Shown: positions 50,728-60,171, counted from the first letter of the stretch. The stretch is DNA of 64,000 bases from Nocardioides sp. NBC_00368 (GCF_036090055.1 NZ_CP107970.1:2234501-2298500), one strand, 5' to 3'. The notes: generated by a model from the letters alone, not told the origin. Made by a program: numbers and translations.

Positions 50728-50733
50728 ATGCTA
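50728..50733 (-). promoter_or_regulatory. Leaderless -10 box of the receiver-like gene
   Basis: TAGCAT ends six bases before GTG 50721 on the minus strand. Confidence 0.6.
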
Positions 50734-50860
50734 GCGCCAACACCAGGGTCCGCGGCCACATGTCACACACCGAACCTGAGCGGTGTCCAAGGGGTGTGAA
50801 GGCACCCTCGGACACGACACACAGGGTCCCAAGAAGACTCTGGGAAAGGGGCAGGACATA

Positions 50861-51526
50861 ATGGCGGGCGTGGCGACAGTATCGACTCTTCCAACAGCCC
50901 GCCTGCACGGGCATCACGACCGTCCGAGCATGGTCAGCGTGGGGACGATCATCTGGCTCGCAAGCGAGCTGATGTTCTTCGCGGCGCTGTTCGCGGCCTA
51001 CTTCACGATCCGCGCGGTCAGCCCCGAGGTGTGGGAGGCAAACACCGAGGGACTCAACATCCCGTTCGCGGCGGTCAACACGACCATCCTCGTGCTGTCG
51101 TCGTTCACCTGCCAGTTCGGCGTCTTCGCCGCCGAGCGCGGCCAGGTCGGACGTAAGGGCTCCCTGCTCGCGATCCGCCTGTGGGGCCTGCGTGAGTGGT
51201 TCATCCTCACCTACCTCATGGGCGCGGTCTTCATCGCCGGTCAGGCGACGGAGTACGCGGCCCTGGTCCAGGAAGGCATCGCCCTCAACCGGGGCATCAC
51301 CGGTCCTGACGACCCCTACGGCTCGGTCTTCTACCTGACCACCGGCTTCCACGGCCTGCACGTCACCGGCGGTCTGATCGCCTTCCTCTTCGTGCTCGGC
51401 CGGACCTACGTCGCCAAGCGCTTCACCCACGAGCAGGCCGTCTCCGCGATCGTCGTGTCCTACTACTGGCACTTCGTCGACGTGGTGTGGATCGGCCTGT
51501 TCGCGACCATCTACCTCCTCAAGTGA
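50861..51526 (+). CDS. ctaE: Cytochrome c oxidase subunit III
   Basis: The 221-aa membrane protein of the aa3-type oxidase has about five helices, including IIWLASELMFFAALFAAYFT, the FYLTTGFHGLHVTGGLIAF core and SYYWHFVDVVWIGLF at the C-terminus. It stabilises subunit I and feeds protons. ATG 50861 is preceded by GGGGCAGGAC. First gene of ctaE-qcrC-qcrA-qcrB, the actinobacterial arrangement in which bcc and aa3 complexes form a supercomplex; ctaF and ctaD lie at the other end of the window. Confidence 0.95.
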   Translation: MAGVATVSTLPTARLHGHHDRPSMVSVGTIIWLASELMFFAALFAAYFTIRAVSPEVWEANTEGLNIPFAAVNTTILVLSSFTCQFGVFAAERGQVGRKGSLLAIRLWGLREWFILTYLMGAVFIAGQATEYAALVQEGIALNRGITGPDDPYGSVFYLTTGFHGLHVTGGLIAFLFVLGRTYVAKRFTHEQAVSAIVVSYYWHFVDVVWIGLFATIYLLK

Positions 51527-51539
51527 CCAAGGACTGAAT

Positions 51540-52421
51540 GTGCGTCTACTGAACCGCTCCGTCGGTCGACTGTCGCGGCACCGTCGCCGCCCGTTGGCCG
51601 GTGCCGCCGTGCTCCTGGTCGCCCTGTTGAGCACCGGCGGTGCGTACGCCGCTCTCGCCCCGGCCTCCCAGGCCGAGCAGGAGAAGGACAACGCCGCCCT
51701 CGTCGCCGAGGGCAAAGAGCTCTTCATGATCAACTGCTCCACCTGCCACGGCTCCAACGGTGAGGGCATCACCACCCAGAACGGGAAGCTCTACGGCCCC
51801 TCCCTGATCGGTGTCGGTGCCGCCTCCGTCGACTTCCAGGTCGGCACCGGCCGGATGCCGATGGCTCAGCCCGGCGCCCAGGTCGAGGTCAAGGACCCGA
51901 GCTTCAACCAGGACGAGATCGACGCCATGGCCGCGTACGTCGCCAGCCTCGGCCCCGGCCCGGCGATCCCGGACGAGGAGCAGTACGACCCGGAGACCTA
52001 CGCGTCCGAGAAGGAGAAGGAGGAGGCGGTCACCCTCGGTGGCCAGATCTTCCTGACCAACTGCACCGCGTGCCACAACTTCACCGGTGCCGGCGGCGCC
52101 ATGCCGCGCGGCGGTGAGGCTCCGAGCATCCTCAACACCGACCCGAAGCACATCTACGAGGCGATGCTGACCGGTCCGCAGTCCATGGACACCTTCTCCG
52201 ACGGCAACATCAGCCCGGAGGAGAAGAAGGCGGTCATCTCCTACGTCGAGTCGATGAAGGAGCAGCCCGACTACGGCGGCTTCAACAACGGTTCGCTCGG
52301 TCCGGTGACCGAGGGCATCGTCGCCTGGGTCGTCGGTCTCGGCGTCCTGGTGGCTTTCGCCGTGTGGATCGCCTCGCACACCACGCGCACCAACCAGACC
52401 AAGAAGGGATCTGCCAAGTGA
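51540..52421 (+). CDS. qcrC: Diheme cytochrome c of the bcc complex
   Basis: The 293-aa protein has an N-terminal membrane segment, two cytochrome c domains each with a haem site (NCSTCH and NCTACH), and a C-terminal helix (about 257-280). As in other actinobacteria the two haems replace a soluble cytochrome c, passing electrons straight to the oxidase. The GTG start is 13 bases after the ctaE stop. Confidence 0.95.
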   Translation: MRLLNRSVGRLSRHRRRPLAGAAVLLVALLSTGGAYAALAPASQAEQEKDNAALVAEGKELFMINCSTCHGSNGEGITTQNGKLYGPSLIGVGAASVDFQVGTGRMPMAQPGAQVEVKDPSFNQDEIDAMAAYVASLGPGPAIPDEEQYDPETYASEKEKEEAVTLGGQIFLTNCTACHNFTGAGGAMPRGGEAPSILNTDPKHIYEAMLTGPQSMDTFSDGNISPEEKKAVISYVESMKEQPDYGGFNNGSLGPVTEGIVAWVVGLGVLVAFAVWIASHTTRTNQTKKGSAK

Positions 52422-53581
52422 GCAGCGACCTCAGCGAGATCGAGAAGCACGACGACTCGCACCCCGAGCTCAACGCGCACACGGACGCGCTGCTGCCCGA
52501 CCCGGGTATGCACGAGCATCACTGGCGTCCTACCGACGTCGACCCGAAGGCGGAGAAGCGCGCCGAGCGTCAGGTGAGCCTCTTCTTCGGTCTCTCCGCG
52601 CTCTGCTCGGTGCTGTTCGTGGTCGCCTACTTCACCATCGAGCCCGGCTACGACGGTGACGTCTGGGCGGGCTACGGCGCCTCCAACCTGGCGCTGGGCT
52701 CGACCCTCGGCTTCGCGCTCCTCTTCCTCGGCATCGGTGTCATCCAGTGGGCTCGCAAGCTCGTCGTCGACATCGAGCACGCGGAGGACCGCCACCCGGC
52801 CGCCTCCTCCCCCGCCACCCGCGAGGTCGCCATCGCCGAGCTCAAGGCCGCGCTCAACGAGTCCGGTATGGCTCGTCGCCCGTTCATCCGCAACGCGATG
52901 ATCGGCTCGGCCGCCCTGCTGGGTCTGCCCGCGATCGTGATGCTCAAGGACCTGGGTCAGACCAACGCCCAGATCACCGAGGAGCAGCCCTACCCCGGCG
53001 CCGGCCTCGAGCACACCGTCTGGGACGCCGGCGTGCGAGTCGTACGCGACGTGGTCGGCACCCCGATCCGCCCGGGCGACCTGGAGGTCGGGGACCTGGT
53101 CAACGCCGAGCCGGCGACGATCTTCGACGGCAGCCTGCACGGCGCGCCGCTCCAGATCGCCAAGTCGAAGGCCGCCACCATCCTGCTCCGGATGGACCCC
53201 AACGACATCGACCACGACGTGACCCGCAACTGGTCGGTCAACGGCATCGTGGCCTACTCGAAGATCTGCACCCACGTCGGTTGCCCGATCTCGCTGAACG
53301 AGCGCACCACGCACCACCTGCTGTGCCCGTGCCACCAGTCGACCTTCGACCTCGCCGACCACGGCAAGGTCATCTTCGGTCCGGCCGGCCGTCACCTGCC
53401 CCAGCTGCCGCTGGGCGTCGACGCGGACGGCTTCCTGGTTGCCCTCTCGGACTACCCTGAGCCTGTGGGCGTCAGCTACTGGGAGCGCAACACCTACGAC
53501 ATCGACGAGATCTTCGACGACTGGTCGAAGAACCACGCCGCCGATGCTGAGCAGTACGGCTACAAGGAGGGCGGACAGTGA
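52418..53581 (+). CDS. qcrA: Rieske iron-sulfur subunit
   Basis: The 387-aa protein has three N-terminal helices, as in actinobacterial Rieske proteins, then the [2Fe-2S] domain with KICTHVGCPI and LLCPCHQSTFD (two Cys and two His ligands) and GPAGRHLPQLPL. The GTG at 52418 overlaps the qcrC stop (GTGA), and its own stop overlaps the qcrB GTG, so the bcc genes are translationally coupled. Confidence 0.95.
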   Translation: MSSDLSEIEKHDDSHPELNAHTDALLPDPGMHEHHWRPTDVDPKAEKRAERQVSLFFGLSALCSVLFVVAYFTIEPGYDGDVWAGYGASNLALGSTLGFALLFLGIGVIQWARKLVVDIEHAEDRHPAASSPATREVAIAELKAALNESGMARRPFIRNAMIGSAALLGLPAIVMLKDLGQTNAQITEEQPYPGAGLEHTVWDAGVRVVRDVVGTPIRPGDLEVGDLVNAEPATIFDGSLHGAPLQIAKSKAATILLRMDPNDIDHDVTRNWSVNGIVAYSKICTHVGCPISLNERTTHHLLCPCHQSTFDLADHGKVIFGPAGRHLPQLPLGVDADGFLVALSDYPEPVGVSYWERNTYDIDEIFDDWSKNHAADAEQYGYKEGGQ

Positions 53582-55305
53582 GCACCGACACGTCCAAGGT
53601 TGCCGCCAGCAACGGCACCAATCCGGCAACGCCGGCGGGCAAGCCGACCAAGGCGGGCGCGGCGGCCAACTGGGCCGACGAGCGCTTGGGCCTGGGTGGC
53701 CTGAGCAAGTTCCTCTCCCGCAAGATCTTCCCCGACCACTGGTCGTTCATGCTGGGTGAGATCGCGCTGTGGAGCTTCGTGGTCCTGCTGGTCACCGGCG
53801 TCTTCCTGACCCTGTGGTTCAAGCCCTCGATGGCCGAGATCACCTACCAGGGCTCCTACGCGCCGCTGCGCGGCATCGACATGTCCGAGGCGATGGCCTC
53901 GACGCTGGACATCTCCTTCGACGTACGCGGCGGTCTGCTGCTGCGTCAGGTCCACCACTGGGCCGCGATGCTGTTCATCGCCTCGATGATGATCCACATG
54001 ATGCGCGTCTTCTTCACCGGCGCGCACCGCAAGCCGCGTGAGATCAACTGGGTCATCGGCGCGACGCTGCTGCTCCTCGGCACGCTCGAGGGCTTCACCG
54101 GCTACTCGCTGCCCGACGACCTGCTCTCCGGCACCGGCATCCGGGCCGCGGACGGGTTCATGATGGCGATCCCGATCGTGGGGACGTATATCTCGTTCTT
54201 CCTGTTCGGAGGCGAGTTCCCAGGCGACGACATCATCCCACGCCTGTTCACCATCCACGTGCTGCTGATCCCGGCGCTGCTGCTGGCCCTGATCGGTGCC
54301 CACCTGATCCTGCTGATCTACCACAAGCACACCCAGTGGCCTGGACCCGGCCGCACCGAGAAGAACGTCGTCGGCTACCCGATGGTGCCGAACTACATCT
54401 CCAAGATGACCGGCTTCTTCTTCATCACCTTCGGTGTGACCGCCCTGCTCGGTGCCTTCTTCTCGCTCAACCCGGTGTGGAAGTTCGGACCGTACGACCC
54501 GACCAAGGTCACCGCCGGCTCGCAGCCTGACTGGTACATGGGCTGGCCCGACGGCGCGCTGCGCATCATGCCTGGCTGGGAGTCGCACTTCTGGGGCTCG
54601 ACCTGGTCGTGGAACATCTTCTTCCCGGTCATCGTGCTGCCGATGGCGGCCTGGATGGTCGTGCTGATGCTCCCCTTCATCGAGGCCTGGATCACCGGCG
54701 ACAAGCGCGAGCACCACCTGCTCCAGCGCCCGCGCAACGCTCCGACCCGCACCGCCACGTTCGTCGCCCTGATGACGTTCTACGCGGGCTTCTGGGCCGC
54801 CGGCGGCAACGACATCATCGCGATCAAGTTCGACCTCTCGATCAACCAGATCACCTACTTCCTGCGGGCGTTCGTGTTCCTGGGTCCGATCGCGGCGTTC
54901 ATCATCACGCGTCGTTGGTGCATCTCGCTGCAGCGTCACGACAACGAGAAGCTGCTGCACGGCTACGAGACCGGCACGGTCATCCGCACGCCGGAGGGCG
55001 CCTACCACGAGAAGCACCTGCCGCTTCCCGAGGACGAGGCCTACGCCATGACGGTTCGCGACCGCGGCCGCGTCGGCGAGGAGCCGGAGCTGAAGAAGAA
55101 CGGCAAGCAGTCGTTCCGCGCCAAGCTCCGCGCCTTCTACTACGACCACGACGTGGACAAGCCGACCGCTCAGGAGCTCAGCGAGGCGCACCACCACGCC
55201 GAGCACGAGGCCCACGAGCTGGCCGCCCACGAGGGTCACCAGGTCGACGGTCACGACTTCGACGATCACCGCCACTCGGCGATCGAGGAGCCCCTCAGCC
55301 ACTGA
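53578..55305 (+). CDS. qcrB: Cytochrome b subunit of the bcc complex
   Basis: The 575-aa quinol-oxidising subunit has eight or more helices, with b-haem histidines in RQVHHWAAMLF and FTIHVLLIPALLLALIGAHLILL, and the quinol-site motif PDWY in place of the PEWY of many other bacteria. After the helices comes a cytoplasmic tail ending in a histidine-rich stretch: eleven His in the last 40 residues. A strong terminator follows. Confidence 0.95.
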   Translation: MSTDTSKVAASNGTNPATPAGKPTKAGAAANWADERLGLGGLSKFLSRKIFPDHWSFMLGEIALWSFVVLLVTGVFLTLWFKPSMAEITYQGSYAPLRGIDMSEAMASTLDISFDVRGGLLLRQVHHWAAMLFIASMMIHMMRVFFTGAHRKPREINWVIGATLLLLGTLEGFTGYSLPDDLLSGTGIRAADGFMMAIPIVGTYISFFLFGGEFPGDDIIPRLFTIHVLLIPALLLALIGAHLILLIYHKHTQWPGPGRTEKNVVGYPMVPNYISKMTGFFFITFGVTALLGAFFSLNPVWKFGPYDPTKVTAGSQPDWYMGWPDGALRIMPGWESHFWGSTWSWNIFFPVIVLPMAAWMVVLMLPFIEAWITGDKREHHLLQRPRNAPTRTATFVALMTFYAGFWAAGGNDIIAIKFDLSINQITYFLRAFVFLGPIAAFIITRRWCISLQRHDNEKLLHGYETGTVIRTPEGAYHEKHLPLPEDEAYAMTVRDRGRVGEEPELKKNGKQSFRAKLRAFYYDHDVDKPTAQELSEAHHHAEHEAHELAAHEGHQVDGHDFDDHRHSAIEEPLSH

Positions 55306-55322
55306 GGCTGAAGCCGTACGCC

Positions 55323-55365
55323 ACGTGGCGCCGTTCCCTCCGGGGACGGCGCCACGTGCGTTTTT
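55323..55365 (+). terminator. Rho-independent terminator after qcrB
   Basis: Arms 55323-55338 and 55342-55357 pair over 16 bp with one G-T type mismatch and a 3-base loop, followed by GCG and five T (55361-55365). The most classical terminator in the window. Confidence 0.88.
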
Positions 55366-55404
55366 CCGCACGAAACCCGGTTGCCCACGCTCCGGCGCCG
55401 GTCC

Positions 55405-55410
55405 TAGGGT
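55405..55410 (+). promoter_or_regulatory. Leaderless -10 box of the YqeY gene
   Basis: TAGGGT ends seven bases before ATG 55418, identical in sequence and spacing to the DUF1028 promoter. Confidence 0.65.
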
Positions 55411-55417
55411 CCAGCAC

Positions 55418-55768
55418 ATGACCGGCCTCCAGGCTCGACTCCGAGCCGACCTCCTGACCGCCCGCAAGTCCCGCGACACCGCGGCCACAGCGGTGCTCCG
55501 CTCGACGCTGTCGGCCATCGCCAACGCAGAGGCCCTACCGGTGGCAGAGGCCGCCCTCTCGGGCGACGGGCCGATCGCCGGCGCCACGAGCGGCGTGGGC
55601 GCCACCGAGGCCGCGAGACGCGCCCTGACCGACGACGACGTCCGGCGCATCATCTCCGCGGAGCAGACCGAGCGGCTGAGCGCAGCGACGGACCTGGAGT
55701 CCCACGGCGCGGGCGAGAAGGCGGAGCAGCTCCGCGCCGAGGCGGAGCTGCTCGCGGCGTACCTCTGA
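55418..55768 (+). CDS. GatB/YqeY-domain protein
   Basis: The 116-aa protein resembles a short YqeY: LQARLRADLLTARKSRDTAATAVLRSTLSAIANAE at the N-terminus, then LTDDDVRRIISAEQTERLSAATDLESHGAGEKAEQLRAE-type helices (helical tRNA-amidotransferase tail fold). It is about 30 residues shorter than typical YqeY. Function is not well established. ATG 55418 is supported by a leaderless -10 box. Confidence 0.85.
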   Translation: MTGLQARLRADLLTARKSRDTAATAVLRSTLSAIANAEALPVAEAALSGDGPIAGATSGVGATEAARRALTDDDVRRIISAEQTERLSAATDLESHGAGEKAEQLRAEAELLAAYL

Positions 55769-55776
55769 AGCATGCC

Positions 55777-55804
55777 GAGTCGGCGCGTTCTGACGCGCCG
55801 ACTC
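55777..55804. terminator. Bidirectional terminator between YqeY and RpiR genes
   Basis: GAGTCGGCGCGT (55777-55788), loop TCTG and ACGCGCCGACTC (55793-55804) form a perfect 12-bp stem between convergent genes. A further GCCGACTCGGCG lies at 55829-55840. Same arm motif as at 41169. Confidence 0.8.
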
Positions 55805-55852
55805 AGCGCTTCTTCGCGTACGAACGAGCCGACTCGGCGTGGTTGGAGGGGC

Positions 55853-56704
55853 TCAGCCCTGGGGGTCGAGCTCGCCGCCGACGACCTCGAGCACCCGCGC
55901 GCGTACGTTGGCCGCGGCCTCGGGGTCACGGGCCGCCACAGCGGCGACGAGGGCGTTGCCGAGGATCAGCTGCGGGATCCGGATGATCGAGTCGAGCTCC
56001 TGACGGAACCCGGCGCGGCCGCCCTGCGGGGTGACCAGCTCGACCTCGGCGAGCTTGGTCAGCTGGGTGCCGGTGAAGGAGGTCAGCGCGATCACGGCTG
56101 CTCCCCCGGCGACGGCCGCCTGGGCGACCTGGATCGTGGGCGCGGTGGCGCCGGTGCCGCTGACGACGACGCAGACGTCGCCCGGCTGGAGCAGTCGGGC
56201 CCGGATGAGCTGGTCGAGGTGGTCGCTCGGCGCGACCGTGCTGAGCCCCTGGGAGCCCAGCCGCATCGCGATGTCCTGAGCGACCGGCGAGGAGACCCCC
56301 GTGCCGGCGACCAGAATCGAGCGAGCCTCGGCGAGCAGCTCCACGGCCCGGCTGACCTGCTCCTCGGAGAGGAGCCCCACCATGTCGGAGGCGGAGTCGG
56401 CGATGTCGGCGAAGAAGGAGCGCACCACCGTCAGCGGGCTGCCTCCCTCGGTCGTCTCGGTCTTGGCCGAACCCAGGTCGCGCGCCAGCAGCACCTTGAG
56501 GTGCGGGAAGCCGCGGAACCCGAGTCTCTGCGCGGCACGGACCACGGTCGCGGTCGAGACGGATGCCTCGGCGGCGATCTCGGCGGTGGTCGCCTCGATG
56601 GCCCACTCCGAGCGGGTCAGCACGACCTCGGCGACCGCGCGCTCGGACGGGTTGAGCCGCGGCATCGCGGCTCGGATGGCTGGAAGAACCGGCGCGCTTG
56701 TCAT
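55853..56704 (-). CDS. MurR/RpiR-family regulator with SIS domain
   Basis: The 283-aa protein has an N-terminal RpiR helix-turn-helix (PSERAVAEVVLTRSEWAIEA, then ASVSTATVVRAAQRLGFRGF) and a C-terminal SIS domain (ILVAGTGVSSPVAQDIAMRLG, VVVSGTGATAPTIQVAQAA), which in this family binds phosphosugars. Its ATG overlaps the stop of the upstream PhnE gene, so it is the last gene of the transporter operon and probably controls it. A phosphosugar sensor paired with a phosphonate-type importer suggests the ligand is a phosphorylated sugar-like compound. Confidence 0.9.
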   Translation of the reverse strand: MTSAPVLPAIRAAMPRLNPSERAVAEVVLTRSEWAIEATTAEIAAEASVSTATVVRAAQRLGFRGFPHLKVLLARDLGSAKTETTEGGSPLTVVRSFFADIADSASDMVGLLSEEQVSRAVELLAEARSILVAGTGVSSPVAQDIAMRLGSQGLSTVAPSDHLDQLIRARLLQPGDVCVVVSGTGATAPTIQVAQAAVAGGAAVIALTSFTGTQLTKLAEVELVTPQGGRAGFRQELDSIIRIPQLILGNALVAAVAARDPEAAANVRARVLEVVGGELDPQG

Positions 56705-57576
56705 ACCGCCACCACAGTGGCTTCGGCGCCGTGCAGGATCCGGTGACGCAGCGCTGCGGACAGCTGGTCTACCAGGATCGTCACGATGATGATCACAGCT
56801 AGCATGATTCCACCCCATTCCCACTCCCGGCCCCGAAGGACACGGTTTAGTAACGCACCAATTCCACCGGCGCTCACGACACCGAGGATCGCGCTTGCCC
56901 TGATGTTCACCTCGAAGCGGTAGAGCCAGAACGCCACCGTCTCCGGAAGCATCTGCGGGATCACCGCCGTTCGGACCCGCTGCCACCAGGACGCACCCGC
57001 GGCGGCGACCGCCTCGACCGGGCGCGGATCGACCGCCTCGATGTTCTCCAGCGTCAGCTTGCCCAGCGATCCGATCGAGTGGACGCCGATCGCCATCGCC
57101 CCCGCCATCGGGTTGAGCCCGAACAGCGGCAGCATCACGATCACCGCGAGCAGGATCTCCGGGACCGCACGGATGGCGTTGAAGAAGAGCCGCACCGGGA
57201 CCCGCAGGACGAGCGGCGCGGTGTTGGAGGCCGCCAGGAAGGCCAGCGGGAAGGAGAACAGCGCTCCGACGCAGGTGCCGATCCAGGCGAGCGCCACCGA
57301 CTCCCCCATCAGCTTCAGCGACTGCAGCCACCAGTCTCCGTAGGTGAGCTCCGGGTCGGCCTGGCCTTCGGGATGCGCCCCCGGCCAGGTGAGCACGCCG
57401 TCGAGCATCTGGCCGGCGTACTGCAGGATCTCTCCCGGGAACAGCGGCAGCCGCTCCCACTTGGCGTCGTCCAGCGACCAACCGGCGATCAGCACGATGC
57501 CGATCAGCGTCAGCCCGGCCAGGGTGTAGGGCCATTTCGGCGGTGGCTTCGGCCGCGCCACGGTCTCCGCGGTCAC
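56701..57576 (-). CDS. phnE: Phosphonate-type ABC transporter permease (second copy)
   Basis: The 291-aa permease has about six helices and the binding-protein-dependent transport loop: EAVAAAGASWWQRVRTAVIPQMLPE. RAVPEILLAVIVMLP and FEVNIRASAILGVVSAGGIG are typical of PhnE. It starts at a GTG overlapping the stop of the first permease gene. Tandem non-identical PhnE subunits form heterodimers in other PhnCDE-type importers. Confidence 0.92.
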   Translation of the reverse strand: MTAETVARPKPPPKWPYTLAGLTLIGIVLIAGWSLDDAKWERLPLFPGEILQYAGQMLDGVLTWPGAHPEGQADPELTYGDWWLQSLKLMGESVALAWIGTCVGALFSFPLAFLAASNTAPLVLRVPVRLFFNAIRAVPEILLAVIVMLPLFGLNPMAGAMAIGVHSIGSLGKLTLENIEAVDPRPVEAVAAAGASWWQRVRTAVIPQMLPETVAFWLYRFEVNIRASAILGVVSAGGIGALLNRVLRGREWEWGGIMLAVIIIVTILVDQLSAALRHRILHGAEATVVAV

Positions 57577-58397
57577 ACCAGCCTCCGGCGCAGGAGCTGT
57601 GAGAGCAGGTCGATGGCGATGACGACCACGAAGATGACGATGACGACCGCCGCCAGCCGCGCGTAGTCGGCCCGGTTGAAGTAGAGCATGATCAGCTGCC
57701 CGACCCCGCCGGCCCCGACCGCACCCAGCACCACCGAGGCGCGGATGTTGAGCTCGAAGACATAGAGGACGTACGAGGCGTAGTTGGGCAGGATCTGCGG
57801 CACGATCGCGGCGCGGGCCCGCTGCCAGCGGGTCGCCCCGGCGGCGTCGAGCGCCTCCAGGGGGCCGGGATCGACGGCGTCGATGCTCTCCGCGGTGAGC
57901 TTGGCGACGATGCCGATGTTGAAGATGGTCAGCGCCAGGATCCCGGGGAGCGGACCGGTGACGACGGCGACGAAGACCAGCGCGTAGGCCATGTCGGGCA
58001 GCGACCGGATCACCGACATCACCGACTTGGTGACCCGGTAGACCGCGGGCGGCGCGCTGACCTTGGAGCCCAGCAGAGCCACGCCGAGGGCGATCAGCGA
58101 GCCCACGAACGTCGCGATGACCGCGATGGCGGCCGTCTCCATGAGCGCGGTCCACAGCCGCGAGGACGGGTCGGTGATCTCCTTCCACTCGGGACGGACC
58201 ACCTCCTCGAGGATCATCGCCAGCTTCGGCCACTGCTCGATCACCGGGGCGAGCGAGAAGTCGATCGCCCAGCCCGCCACCACCGTGACCGCGACGGCGC
58301 CGAGAACGCCACCGACGAGCAGCGGGCTCGGCGGCGGCTGCTGCGGGCGGACCGGGCGCGGCTGACCGCTCGGGCGCTCGAGGGTGGCCTGGGTCAT
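57573..58397 (-). CDS. phnE: Phosphonate-type ABC transporter permease (first copy)
   Basis: The 274-aa permease has six predicted helices, RSLPDMAYALVFVAVV and the coupling loop EALDAAGATRWQRARAAIVPQ, then FELNIRASVVLGAVGAGGVG. ATG 58397 overlaps the ATPase stop (ATGA). Sequence is clearly related to the second copy but diverged. Confidence 0.92.
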   Translation of the reverse strand: MTQATLERPSGQPRPVRPQQPPPSPLLVGGVLGAVAVTVVAGWAIDFSLAPVIEQWPKLAMILEEVVRPEWKEITDPSSRLWTALMETAAIAVIATFVGSLIALGVALLGSKVSAPPAVYRVTKSVMSVIRSLPDMAYALVFVAVVTGPLPGILALTIFNIGIVAKLTAESIDAVDPGPLEALDAAGATRWQRARAAIVPQILPNYASYVLYVFELNIRASVVLGAVGAGGVGQLIMLYFNRADYARLAAVVIVIFVVVIAIDLLSQLLRRRLV

Positions 58398-59197
58398 GCT
58401 GAGACGTCCTCGGCGGTCAGCGAGCGACCGTAGATCTTCTCGAAGATCGCGTCGTCGGCCTCGGCCGTGGGGCCGTCGAACACCACCTGACCCGCGCGCA
58501 TGCCGATGATGCGGTCGGCGTAGCGCCGGGCGAGATCGAGGAAGTGCAGGTTGACCACGGTAGTGATACCGAGATCCCGGTTGATCCGTTGCAGGTCGCG
58601 CATCACCAGGTTGGCCGTCGGCGGGTCGAGCGAGGCGACCGGCTCGTCGGCGAGCACCACCGAGGGCTGCTGCGCGAGCGCCCGGGCGATCGCGACCCGC
58701 TGCTGCTGTCCGCCGGAGAGCTCGGAGGCGCGTACCCAGGCCTTCTCGACGATCCCGACGCGCTCGAGCGCCTCGAAGGCGATCTCCTTGTCGGCCTTCG
58801 TGTGCAGCCCGAGGGCCGAGCGCAGCCACGACTGGGCGTGCAGGCGACCGGTGAGCACGTTGCCCATGACCGAGCGACGGGTGACCAGGTTGAACCCCTG
58901 GAAGATCATCCCGATCTCGGCGCGCAGCCTGCGCAGCCGGCGGCCGCGTGCCGTGGCCACCTCGGTCCCGCCGACGGACAGCGAGCCCGACGTGACCGGA
59001 ACCAGGCCGTTGATCGTGCGGATGAGCGTCGACTTGCCCGCCCCGGAGAGCCCGACGACCACGACGAACTCCCCCGCCGGGATGGTCAGGGAGACCTCGT
59101 CCAGGCCGCGGGCGCCGTTCGGGTAGACCACCGAGACATCGTCGAAGACGATGCTGTGACCACCGGCGGTCCTGTCTCCGGGATCCGAGCCGCTCAT
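58394..59197 (-). CDS. phnC: Phosphonate-type ABC transporter ATP-binding protein
   Basis: The 267-aa ATPase has Walker A GLSGAGKST, Q-loop MIFQGFNLV, signature LSGGQQQRVAIARALAQQ, Walker B VVLADEPVASLD and a switch histidine in VVNLHFLDLA. RSVMGNVLTGRL is typical of PhnC. Its ATG overlaps the PhnD stop. Confidence 0.94.
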   Translation of the reverse strand: MSGSDPGDRTAGGHSIVFDDVSVVYPNGARGLDEVSLTIPAGEFVVVVGLSGAGKSTLIRTINGLVPVTSGSLSVGGTEVATARGRRLRRLRAEIGMIFQGFNLVTRRSVMGNVLTGRLHAQSWLRSALGLHTKADKEIAFEALERVGIVEKAWVRASELSGGQQQRVAIARALAQQPSVVLADEPVASLDPPTANLVMRDLQRINRDLGITTVVNLHFLDLARRYADRIIGMRAGQVVFDGPTAEADDAIFEKIYGRSLTAEDVSA

Positions 59198-60171
59198 TCG
59201 CCGAAGTTCTCCTCCACGGACTTCGCCTTCTTCAGGGCAGCCGTGTCGACCTTCTCGAGACCCTCGATCTCGTAGACCGCCTCCAGCGTCTTGAGACCCT
59301 TGGGGTCCTTCGCCATCGCGGTGAACGCGTCGGTCACCTTCGTACGCAGCTCCTTGGAGAGGCCACCGGCGACGACGATGCCGTCGTTGGGGATCTCGGT
59401 GGAGTAGGCGAAGACCACGACCTCGGAGGCGACCTTCGGCTCGTCGGCCGCGACCTCCTCGCGGGCGTCGTCGAAGCTGACCCCGATCGGGTAGTCGCCG
59501 CGTGCCACGGCCAGCACCGCGGCGTCATGGTCGCCGGCGAACTGCGCGTCCAGGTCGACGAGCGCGTCGCCGCCGGTGACCTGGCTCCACTGGGTGGCCG
59601 GGTAGTAGTAGCCCGAGGCGGAGCCCTGGTCGACGAAGGCGATCGAGGTGCCGGGCTTGATCTTGGCGATCGCCTCCTCACCGGCGGGGCCCGTCTTGGC
59701 GGCATCGGTGCCGTTGCAGTACTTGAAGCCCTCGACCACCTTGACCTCGTCGGCGCAGTAGGTCTCGGGGTCGTTGGTGAACCACTGGGTGTGGTAGGTC
59801 CCCGAGCCGTAGCGCACCGACTGGAGGACCGGCACCGCGCCGGCCTGGTCCTCGGCCTGCACCATGCCGATCGGGCCGAGCATCGCGACCTGCGCCTGGT
59901 CCGCCTTCATCGCCACGATCGCGGCGGCATAGCTCTCGGTCACCTCGGCGCGTACGGGGATCCCGATCTGGTCGCTGAGGAACGACTCCAGGCCCTTCGC
60001 GCTCTGCGTGATCGAGTCGACGTCGCCGGAGGGCACCAGCGAGAGCACGATCTCATCGGGATCCTCCGCGGGCGCGGCGCTGTCCTCACCGCCGCCGCAG
60101 GCGGCGAGCGAGAGGGCGAGCGATGCGGCGGCACCGACCGCCAGCAACCGGTTCCTGGGGGTTCTCAACAT
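59194..60171 (-). CDS. phnD: Phosphonate-type substrate-binding lipoprotein
   Basis: The 325-aa lipoprotein has a signal peptide with lipobox LAAC (Cys25) and a PhnD-type periplasmic-binding fold: LVPSGDVDSI, a VRAEVTESYAAAIVAMKADQ helix, VAMLGP, SIAFVDQGSASGYYYP and VLAVARGDYPIGV. The VDQGSASG loop is where phosphonate oxygens bind in PhnD proteins. The natural ligand could be a phosphonate, phosphite or phosphate ester. Its start overlaps the HAD gene stop by seven bases. Confidence 0.92.
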   Translation of the reverse strand: MLRTPRNRLLAVGAAASLALSLAACGGGEDSAAPAEDPDEIVLSLVPSGDVDSITQSAKGLESFLSDQIGIPVRAEVTESYAAAIVAMKADQAQVAMLGPIGMVQAEDQAGAVPVLQSVRYGSGTYHTQWFTNDPETYCADEVKVVEGFKYCNGTDAAKTGPAGEEAIAKIKPGTSIAFVDQGSASGYYYPATQWSQVTGGDALVDLDAQFAGDHDAAVLAVARGDYPIGVSFDDAREEVAADEPKVASEVVVFAYSTEIPNDGIVVAGGLSKELRTKVTDAFTAMAKDPKGLKTLEAVYEIEGLEKVDTAALKKAKSVEENFGE

